Shown here: piece by piece, positions 55,376-64,000 of the stretch
How the letters are laid out: every line of letters starts with the position of its first letter
Numbering within the stretch: the stretch's first letter is position 1
NCBI GenBank assembly: GCA_035771165.1
Contig: JAWNZC010000446.1
Coordinates: 1,736,001-1,800,000 of the forward strand
Source: Paragorgia papillata
Lineage: Eukaryota; Cnidaria; Anthozoa; Scleralcyonacea; Coralliidae
Direction of reading: 5' to 3'
Length of the DNA: 64,000 bases
Position numbers and translations under genes: made by a program
The notes under the pieces: generated by a model
What the model saw: the letters and a program-made list of their open reading frames with translations, nothing else
Database searches by the model: none
Told to the model about the DNA's origin: nothing

Positions 55376-55383
55376 AAGGCAAT

Positions 55384-57135
55384 GCATAATAATTGTGGAC
55401 ATAACTAATACAATTTTAACACAGAAGTATTATCTTGCAGTTATTCTACAATCCAAATGCTGGGTCTCAAAGTCTAATTACATGCCTTGATATATATTAT
55501 TCATCCCTTTGCCTTCGAGTGCTACTGGCTACTGCATGTACATACTGATAAACAGTGAACTATGTCTAAGACAGACACCCGTGGGCTGGACTTTGTCTGT
55601 CTTATAGTTCATTCACATGTCTACCTTAATACAGTAACGTTTCTGATGCCCTCTCTATTAGTCTCTAAATGTGCCAAAGTTGATGTTTTCTTGGCAGGGG
55701 GAGTTGCTTCACTGCAAAAATGTTGGACCAATGTTAAAATGTTAACTTAATGCCCCTGATTGAATACCTGTATCAGTGTCAATACAGTGGTGCTTTAGAA
55801 GTAACCAAGATCAATATTGAGACAAAACATTTTAATTTTATTCAAATTCCTTATTTACATATATATTGAGGATACAGGAAATACACTTTATTTAAAAAAA
55901 TAGAAATATTTGAACATTTGACCACTAGTTATATACCAAATTTATCAATAGATTCTGGAGGCAATCCAATAAATTATCTCGATTTTTAATTCACCTTAAT
56001 ACAAAGAAAAATACAAGATTATTATTGAATAATAAATTTTAAGCTAGCTTTATTCACAATTTTATAAAATTTGGGATACAAGTACAGTAAGTATATTAAA
56101 AGAAACAAGAGTGTTTCTGTGTTTGTTAAAGAATTGGGGGGAAAAAACAAGGATGATACTTGTATCTAATTGATCCAGATAATTGCTACACACAACAGTT
56201 ATAGAAGTTTACAGTAATACTGCAGAATGCAAAACATTAAACCACGGAAAATGCATCATAAGGTTAGAATGGGAAAAATTTGAGAGGGAAATCATTAACC
56301 ACTAAACAACAATAATGTTGATTTCTCATCACCTCGCGCTTTTGTAACGAATCGCACGTTGCACAGCACAACCAAATCCTTCTTTGTTGTGAACATCTAA
56401 TTCGTTTCTGATTTGTTCCATTATTTGTAACATAAAATGCGTAGAATTCGAAGGAACTTGAGTAGTCCTTGAAAATTATCTTGAATGCCCATCCGTGATC
56501 CGCCATTGTCACGAATATACGCCAAATAAAGCACAATCTGATCATATTAATTGTCTATGATCGTCACGAATTGTTCTCGTATGTTTTCTGACCATCGGAT
56601 TTATCAATTCTGGATCAACTGCGACGAGTTTTCAAAAGTTCTTGCGGGTCTATACCGCCGGGCAGAGTTCATTCCTCGTCGGCGGTCAGATGCAAATGAA
56701 TCAATAATTTATCAATTTTAGCGTTAGGACCATGATGCTTTGCGGCACCTGTCCAACCTCCTCTGGTTGCTACGTGACCTATGTTCAGGCTGGCAGGGCA
56801 AACCGATGTTGATTCAAAAGCAAACAAAAGAAAGAACATCGGGACAAACAGCTTCCCATTTCCTTATAACAACTTCGAAGAATGTATTTTAGGCCTAAAT
56901 TTCGTGAAATCTTTAACTTGATGCCTCCAAATTATAGTCTATTAGTCAAAAAATGAACTGTGATTGTAATGTCTCTTGCGTGGTCGGGGAATACGGCCTA
57001 AATTACGCTTTAGCAGACCCCTCCTATGGGCGGTTTTTGATTTTTCAGGGCGGCTGTAGTGGACAAAAACTGCTATCTAGGGGACCCTTAGTAGTAGGGT
57101 TATGGTTGAAACATATTTCCTTTTACTTCCCACCA
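55384..57135. other. Intergenic, no gene recognised
   Basis: The ORFs at 55562-55750, 56264-56545 and 56953-57237 show no domain. The last one overlaps the end of element C. No RNA gene is seen. Confidence 0.35.
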
Positions 57136-59735
57136 GGGCGCTTCACTGATCTCAATAAAACTGGATGGGGCATGAGGCCGGATTTAGCGTGCCAGTTGTA
57201 TGATGACGTGACCACTACCCAAGATGGCGCCCACTAAAGTTCACTGCTTTCGTAGATTGAAAACAGACAAAAAGAGTTATTTTAAGAAAATTTAAACGAA
57301 TGTAATGACATAAGAAATACTTAATAAGGTTTAAGACGCTAATTTCTTGCATTTGTTTCTGTTACTGAGCTGTAAAACCTTTAAATTTCGTTGTTTTTCT
57401 TCAGTGCCGACAACGAAGAAACTTCACGATAATATAAACTGAAAAACAGACCATAAAATCCACGAAAAATTCAATTCCAAGTCTTAAATTGTACCTTTTA
57501 TAGCAATCTTAATGCCTAGTTAACAATATCTGGTGTTGTGTACTTGCCATCTTTTGACTGTATTTGTTATTAAACAGTGAAAACTAAACGAACCGACATC
57601 TGTTGTTTGCTTTACGGCTTTTCCGACTCCCCCGGCACAGAGTACTTAATATTCCTCCCCCTGGATAATCTGACCGTGCTGACGTCAAGATTGCTTATGC
57701 CAGTCAACTTTAGGATTGGGAACAAGTTCTAAGGCCGCAATGCGTCGTATGTTCCACTAGGTAAGATGGCGTAGACTTGCTGACTTGCTCCAAGTCCGCC
57801 TCTTAGCCCTAGTTTTTGCGGGCGGGCGGGAGAGCGGAAAAGCAGGAGGAAAGAGGCGGACTTACATTAAATATAGTAGTGATACCAGAATTGCCGGCTG
57901 TTAAAAACGGCTTCAAAATGAATGAAAATGTGAGGAAAGCTGGCGAAACACCCGTAAAAACGTCGGAAGAATATGTAATGATGGGTCGTGTCGTCTCTGT
58001 GCCCTGGCTGCCATACAACGAAGTCCATGAGACGGCAATTCAGAGTGTTTTCTAAATCGAGCGAACGAAAGACTTGGTGAACAAAGTCAAAAAGTATTTT
58101 GGCTGCGAAAGGAAAGGACACCACAGGGCAGAATTTACGTGTTTGGCCATTGAGAAGCAGGCATTTTTCAAACAAGAATTCTCGACTAAACGAAGCCTTA
58201 AATGTTTTTCAAAACGCTGAATTGAATCCACCGAAAACTCACGAAAACAAGGCCAGACAACGGCAATCCAGTTTCTTGCGAATTTGGTACAACGGTGAAG
58301 CAAATGATAAATACTAAGCATTTACAGATATTTATTAAAAGTCTATTTATTTTAATAATTCGACAATGTATTTGGAAATGAATGTGTTGATTGTTTTCAG
58401 TTTGGGTCAGTCAAGCTGAACTATAAAATATTCAGAAAAAATTGAGCCTGACTAGACGCGATAAACTTAGTGAAGCCTGGGTCCGAGTAAAAAATGCGTC
58501 AAAATATGGCGCATTTTTTGCAGCCTGTGCCAGGGCCACTGACCTATATATATAATTATACTAGAAATACATGAATGCAACAACCCCTCGCCCGCTTTTA
58601 CATTCTTTTTTAAAACACCCACCCACCCCCTGATTAAAATATGCACTCCTAATATACAGCCAATACAAAAACAAACAGATATAAAAACAAATGATGTTAA
58701 ATCCTTGGGATATTAAATTATACAATTTATGGATAGGTCGATAGGATGAGAAAACTGATTTAAATCATTTAATGAAAGTTGAACATATCAAAGCAAAATT
58801 TAGATTTCATTATTAAATTCTGGTTGTAAATAATATATTGTTTTTAGGAGGTTTCAAAATGGATTAATTTTAGCAAGCCTTTAAATGGCTTCTCTATGCA
58901 TGTACATTTTGCAAAGGCAGTATTAAAAGTAATTAACAGCTCAGAAATTACATTTATATTAGAGTCTGAGATAAAAACAATTCAGTAGAATCGGATTCCA
59001 GAAAGAAGAATTCAAAAGACAACGTTTCAGTCGAAACACAGCCAAGAAAACCAACAAAGCCCATGAGTATTTTTAATAATAAAAAGTGCATGCACGTCCA
59101 CCACGGTTAATATAAGCCTTAAAGGTAGTGTTTTAAGTTAGCTTTAGTTAAGCTGACTTATGGTTTGGATGAGCAAAGGGAAAGCACGAAAACGTGAAGC
59201 TGAATATTGTTTAGGTTAAGCGAAAACTTGAAAACAACAAGAATCCTACCGTTAACCACTTTAAGATGATTTGACCATGGACTCACGGAGTGTCTTCAAA
59301 CCAGGGCTACATACACTGCAGATCGAGTTTTTGTTTACCATACGGCGTTTGGTCTCTTCAAGTTCTCTGGTTTCTCTTCAAGATATATTAAACGGGTTGT
59401 TTGTATCCTTTTCTTCGTGCTCCATTTCATTTCGTTTCGTTTAAATAAACGAAAGCAAAACACTATTTGTTTGAGAGTTTATAGTTTTCTTCGTCGCTAG
59501 TCACCAGTGTCCAACTATTCTTACCGCGTGACACCGTGCCATACATATATATATATGAGCACTCTGGGCCCATGCGCACTTCCCGCTATCTGAATGTACT
59601 TCACCGATGCTGTCCCACATGCGGTTGTCACCGACGATTGTAATTTTCATCAAGTAATTGATGAAATTCATTCAGATTGTTCCAAGCTACACTGATGAGC
59701 TGTTGTACAGCGAAACACCGTGTCTGTAGATTGAA

Positions 59736-59756
59736 CTATATATATATATATATATA

Positions 59757-59797
<41 letters not shown>
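59736..59797. repeat. (TA)n microsatellite
   Basis: About 60 bases of alternating TA with one interruption (TATTAATA). The tyrosine/isoleucine-rich ORFs across it are artefacts. Confidence 0.95.
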
Positions 59798-59804
<7 letters not shown>

Positions 59805-60163
59805 CCAGATTTCGTCTCCCTCGCTTTTTCTCCACGCGTGTAAAGTGGACTACACGCATGTCGAGATTAGCACCCTCACCGGGCTCGGGGACAATAAGCT
59901 AAATGTTTTGCACGTTTTCATTGGTCGAGAGCCATGATCTATTACTGGACAGATGCACGGATTTCGTCACAACTTGTTCTGATTGCTGTGAACCAATGAA
60001 AATCGCCACTCCAATGTCACGAACCAATCATATTGCTTGTTTTGTATAGATCATGGATCACGTCAGATGGCGTGCTTCATCTTTTTCAATGCCCCGGAAG
60101 TTCGGCGGGAAATTCAATAAATCTTATCAAAAGTTGTTTTTTTAAAACTTTTTTATTGTATAA

Positions 60164-60351
60164 AACAAATAGATTCCATTTTGCCGTTGTCTGTTCAGTT
60201 ATAGATGCACAGAGGACGTCACAACGTTGGTAAGAACATCAGTGACCCACTCGACTACGTCTCGTGGGCCACTTTTTTGTTCTTACCACGTTGTGACGTC
60301 ATCTGTGCATCTATAACTGAACAGACAACGGCAAAATGGAATCTATTTGTT
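60164..60351. repeat. 188-bp palindrome with 75-bp arms
   Basis: Arm 1 (60164-60238, AACAAATAGATTCCATTTTG...) and arm 2 (60278-60351) are complementary except for one mismatch and one indel, around a 39-base spacer. CACAACGT(T)GGTAAGAACA at the inner end pairs with TGTTCTTACCACGTTGTG. Confidence 0.9.
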
Positions 60352-61100
60352 AACTGGACTGCGGGTGCTGGCCAAAAATGTGTCCCCATTTTCACTTTCA
60401 AAATGGCGGCATTTATGGGTCCTTCTGCTAATGGTAGCGACCACTGACATGTACTTATCGTAGGAAAAAAGAATATTTATGTAAATACAAAGCGATTTTC
60501 TTACTTTATTAATAAATCGTTCCTATGCGAGGGCTTCCCCAGAGGTGAATAAAATCGTCTGGCGTTACTGCGTTAGCCAGAACAAAATACTAAAGAGTAA
60601 AGACCAATAAATTCGGACAGGAAAGAGTTAATGCATGCAGGTTGGTCATTGTTAATTTCTTGTGGAACGACTCAAGAGGCCTGCTGGATTATTTGTCTGA
60701 CCAAATAGGAATATCGCCTCCCATGTAAACAGCCCCTAAGAAGAACTCTGTACGCCTCGCGCTTCTTTACGATTTTCTCGTGATCTTCAGCGGTTCTTTA
60801 TAGAGTTGGCGACTTCACAAAACGAAATGTTTGTAGATTTCCTGTGTATTGACAGTCTTGTTTATTTTATTGCCAAGTGTTCGTGCGGTACCGCCGGCCG
60901 GCACGTCTTTAATTCAGACTGCTAGAAAACTACAACAGTAATTGTCTAGGATTATTATTATTGTAGTTCAGAACTACAATAAGACTCTTATCATGAAAAC
61001 ATCCCGGGCCTCTCAACAAATATTTTGTTTACACAAACTCGAGACCAGGACGATATTATGCTGACTTGGCAAAAATTCTGACAGAAAATTCGACAAGAGA

Positions 61101-61455
61101 GAATGTTTTCTCAAGAAATAATCCACTGTAGAAGTTATAAAATATATTGGCAGAAAGATAATTCACCTTGCTATAACATACGTGCAGTTTATCCGACCAA
61201 ATAGCTTAGTTTCCCTAACAAAGCGAAATACCAAACATGTCCAAATCATAATTAAATAGCGGCCGCTATTTTGAATTTTTTCCCCGTATGTATTATAATG
61301 TCTTCTCCGAATGTTTTCTCGAGAAATAAACCACTGTAGAAGCTATCAAATATACTGGAAGAAAGATAATTCATCTGGCTACAACATACGTACAGTTTAT
61401 CCGACTAAATAGCTTAGTTTTCTTAAAAAAAAGCAAAATACCGAACATGTCCAAC
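61101..61455 (+). repeat. Two direct copies of a 145-bp segment
   Basis: GAATGTTTTCTCAAGAAATA (about 61105) recurs as GAATGTTTTCTCGAGAAATA (about 61310). Both continue through CCACTGTAGAAG and AGTTTATCCGAC to CATGTCCAA. Confidence 0.75.
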
Positions 61456-61868
61456 ACGAACTAGAGATTCTTAGGAATCGGTCAGCGACCTTCACCATTA
61501 GCAAAAGGACCCATAAATGCCGCCATTTTGAAAACGATTTTGGGGACACTTTTCCTAACTCAAAGGTAATAGGAGCACGCAGTCCAGTTATATATATAGG
61601 TCAGTGGCCAGGGCCATTTGTTCCCGCCATTTTGTTTTTGGCCGCCATCTTGGCCCAGCCCCCACAAATGGCCCTGGGGACGAGGTTGGGAAAAGTCCTT
61701 TTCAACGAGGAACCGGAAGGTCAAAAATGTCGAAAGGTCAAAAATGTTTGAAAAGGACTTTGAGAAAGTCTAAAGATGGCGGCGACTGGCACGAAATGTT
61801 TGACTGCTGGCCATAGGGAATGGCCTATCCAGTTTATATAGAGATCAGTGGGGCGCTTATATATACCT

Positions 61869-62076
61869 AGCCTGGTACCCTGGCCCAATTTCAAAAGAAA
61901 TATGGGCCAGGTAACCACTAATTACATTCTCGCGTCATCAGGGCTAAATCCACTTATGACGGTTGCAGTTTTACTCTATAGCCACTAAAAACACGCGAAA
62001 TTTTAACCAATAGGAAAGCAGAAGTCTTTTGTGGTTACCTGGCCCATATTCTTTGATTGGGCCAGGGTACCAGGCT
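61869..62076. mobile_element. 208-bp MITE with AGCCTGGTACCCTGGCCCAA ends
   Basis: The arms 61869-61918 and 62031-62076 are nearly exact complements (AGCCTGGTACCCTGGCCCAA, ATGGGCCAGGTAACCAC). Both sides are flanked by TATATA-type sequence, so a target duplication is possible but ambiguous. No ORF. Confidence 0.8.
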
Positions 62077-62119
62077 AATATATACCGGGCGGTGCAACGG
62101 GAATGGGAGAGCTGATCGA

Positions 62120-62183
62120 CCAACCTCGTCCCCAGGGCCATTTGTTCTTGGCCAGCCCAACAAATAGCCCTGGGGACGAGGTT
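62120..62183. mobile_element. 64-bp micro-MITE with 9-bp target duplication
   Basis: CAACCTCGTCCCCAGGGC on the left, its complement on the right, and AACAAAT/ATTTGTT inside. CTGATCGAC flanks both sides (62111-62119 and 62184-62192). It is almost only the two arms of the AACCTCGT family seen at 6404-7080 and 61668-61688. Confidence 0.8.
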
Positions 62184-62192
62184 GCTGATCGA

Positions 62193-62865
62193 CGTGTGAT
62201 GCGGGGCCTGGCAACAAGTAATTGATATTCACCGGTTGTTACAATGGTTGATAACACGACTCTTTTCCTTATATCGATTCATAAGCAAAAAATTGTTGAT
62301 AAAGCGGTAACATTAAAATAAAATTAAAACAAAACCATAAATATGGCTAGCAAAGTGGATTTAAAAAATATTTCAAGTTTGAGTTGGATGACACTAATAG
62401 TGAAGATAAGGTATCAAAGCATTCAACATTGAGAGTACAACTGGTTCAAGTATTTTCTATAAAAATTTACAAACTCTGGCAACTATTTTTTACACAAAGC
62501 AGATAAATAAATAAAAAATTATTACATTGGCACTAGCACCACTAAGCTTGTTTTCATGAAGTTGAAGGTGAAGAAGAAAGCAGTTGACTTGAAGAAAACT
62601 TTTGCAAAAACAAACCACTCATGGGAACAAATCATTTTTCCACCAATACCACAAATTCTTTAGAACTGACTGCTTTTCACTAAAAAACTATCCTCCAGCA
62701 AATTCTGCAGCATTTTTGGTCAACTGGAAGTAAACATCCCTAGAGACTGTAAAAATGAAAAGCCTTTATATGCTTGTCAGAGAGTAATTACTCAACCACT
62801 TGATAGACAGTTGACAGTGATAAAGAGGCAATAAGGCATAATAATCATATTGAGTATGCTTAGAT
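62193..62865. other. No gene recognised
   Basis: AT-rich sequence between the micro-MITE and the 3' end of the LINE. No feature was seen. Confidence 0.35.
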
Positions 62866-64000
62866 AGATAGATTTAGATTTATTAAAAACCGATATTGTA
62901 ACCTATAAAGGTTAAATTACATCAGTAGTAGTTGAAGATTTACATATTTATGAAGAATTCTAATTTATACATATTATTTACAATTACTTCTTAAAACACT
63001 TTGAGGGAAAAACGAGTTTTTAAAACGTTCAGTCTTACATAAATAATGGTTATAAAATCCGCTAAGTCTTAGTTCATAGTTAGTTAAAATTCTATCAGGT
63101 AAACATTCTTGAAACTTTAGGTTATTGTGATTGTTCTTAAAAAAATTATCAGATAAGTTTTCACGGCGTTCCTTTAAAGTTAAAATCTTTGTACAGCCCA
63201 AAGCTTCTCTATAACTTAAGGAAGGTAAAATAATTCTCAATGCACGTTTTTGCAGGACTTCAATCTCGTCGCTCAAATAGTTTGGAATATTATAATGCCA
63301 TACCTGGGAAGCGTATTCAAGCACAGGTCTAATTATCGTAGTATATACTATTATTAACGTATCTATTTCAGCATTTGATCGTTTTAGTAATCTCAACATG
63401 TAAAGCCTTTTTCCTGCTTTCTTCACGATGCTATTAACATGTTCATTCCATCTGAGATCGTCTTGGATAATAAGTCCAAGTAATCGAGCAGATTTGACTT
63501 TTTCGACCAAAACTCCTGCAATGTACAATGGCAAAAACGACCGTTTTTCTTTTGAAAAATCGACGATTAATTCTTTACATTTAGTAACATTAAGTTTCAT
63601 TTTATTTTGAGTAGTCCAGTCGTTGATCTCATTGACAAGACTTTGTAGGTTACTGTCACAATTGCTAGGAATGCTTTCGGTAACTGTACTATATCATCAA
63701 CATATTTCCATCGGTCTGTCCAGTATGACAATAGGTCATTAATCATCACAAGGAAAAGTATCGGTCCTAATACAGTTCCTTGCGGAACCCCACCGTTGAC
63801 TGTTTGCCATTCAGAAACGCATTCCTTCAATCTTACACGTTGTTTTCGATTTGTAAGAAAACGTCTTATACAGTTAATCAACGTCCGTGGAACATTCATG
63901 TTGGATAACTTCTGAAGAAGAATAGTATGGTCGATAAGGTCAAATGCCTTAGAAAAGTCAAGCAAAAACACTCTTACTGTCTTCTTAGTTCTGTCGGTTC
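62866..64000 (-). mobile_element. Non-LTR retrotransposon 3' part, continuing beyond the window
   Basis: Minus-strand LINE whose 5' part lies past base 64000. Its 3' end is marked by TCTATCTATCTA-type microsatellite sequence at about 62860-62875, usual for CR1/L2-like elements. The reverse transcriptase core and thumb region are present in two frames. Confidence 0.8.
62974..63971 (-). pseudogene. LINE reverse transcriptase, one frameshift
   Basis: The upstream frame (63597-63971) holds FLLDFSKAFDLIDHTILL with the first catalytic Asp, GGVPQGTVLGPILFLVMIND and KYVDDIVQ with the second catalytic pair. Near 63680-63690 the frame slips, and the thumb and C-terminus continue at 62974-63600 (MKLNVTKCKELIVDF, LLGLIIQDDLRWNEHV, RPVLEYASQVWH, LQKRALRIILP). 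All visible catalytic residues are intact, and only one disruption is seen. It differs in sequence from the LINE at 18150-21190. Confidence 0.85.

Larger units (their letters stand above)
58537..61606. mobile_element. TIR transposon D, nested in element C, perfect 8-bp target duplication
   Basis: The ends are CACTGACCTATATATATAA and its exact complement (19 bases). GCCAGGGC flanks both (58529-58536 and 61607-61614). It contains a large palindrome (60164-60351), an inverted pair (about 60353-60450 and 61480-61590, AAAATGGCGGCATTTATGGG), a 145-bp direct repeat (about 61101-61245 and 61310-61455) and a (TA)n microsatellite (59736-59797). No transposase is recognised. Confidence 0.85.
57144..61850. 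mobile_element. TIR transposon C, perfect 8-bp target duplication, interrupted by element D
   Basis: The left end is CACTGATCTCAATAAAACTG and the right end is the complement of CACTGATCTCTATATAAACT. GGGCGCTT flanks both (57136-57143 and 61851-61858). Subterminal AAGATGGCGCC and GCCGCCATCTT occur as in the other members. Without the nested insertion it would be about 1.6 kb. Plus-strand ORFs at 57816-58317 overlap in shifted frames and I do not recognise them. Confidence 0.85.

Noticed and set aside
57816..58321. Possible protein-coding exons in element C on either strand
   Set aside because: Plus-strand frames with CRLCAL-like and NENVRKAGETP-like pieces shift repeatedly, and the minus-strand ORFs overlap them. 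I could not tie any to a family and found no THAP or transposase motif.
59668..59937. ORFs across 59.7-59.9 kb on both strands
   Set aside because: They are read through the (TA)n microsatellite.
1..64000. CRISPR arrays, bacterial operons or prophage
   Set aside because: No regular direct repeats with unique spacers and no bacterial gene organisation. Introns, LINEs and MITEs show an animal genome.

Overview
The window looks like metazoan nuclear DNA, AT-rich and dense in transposons. Two transporter genes are uninterrupted ORFs, one ESCRT gene is cut by GT-AG introns of up to 20 kb, and the rest is mostly repeats. The CR1-like LINE with an N-terminal 2A-like peptide and PHD finger, and the abundance of fold-back elements, suggest a cnidarian, probably an anthozoan. 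That assignment is an inference; no species marker is visible.

Layout. 0-7 kb holds palindromic word clusters, MITE-like inverted repeats and hairpins. 7.3-13.4 kb holds two minus-strand MFSD6-like transporter genes, separated by a SINE. 17.3-52.7 kb is a minus-strand gene for the ESCRT-III protein CHMP5 (Vps60), rebuilt here from seven spliced exons that no single ORF shows. Its C-terminal exon was not found. Intron 6 (13.4 kb) holds a decayed LINE with a 2A-like peptide, a 1.1 kb tandem duplication and a 2.3 kb TIR element. Intron 3 (20.3 kb) holds a 4,974 bp hAT transposon with perfect 8-bp target duplications, an A-depleted mosaic of tandem repeats, and a 5.2 kb element with about 465-bp terminal inverted repeats. 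52.7-64 kb holds a hAT/BED relic, two nested TIR elements with perfect 8-bp target duplications, a 64-bp micro-MITE, and a LINE reverse transcriptase running off the right edge.

The most unusual object is the 5.2 kb element at 46811-52055. It encodes a protein with a membrane-prone leader, a 2A-like skipping motif and a domain resembling herpesvirus-tegument-type (C76-like) cysteine proteases, with a Cys and an Asp-x-His motif. No transposase is visible. Its ends (CACTGATCTC...) match those of three other elements in the window; together they look like one 8-bp-TSD family with subterminal ATGGCGGC-type motifs. All functional statements are from reading the sequence; no database search was run.
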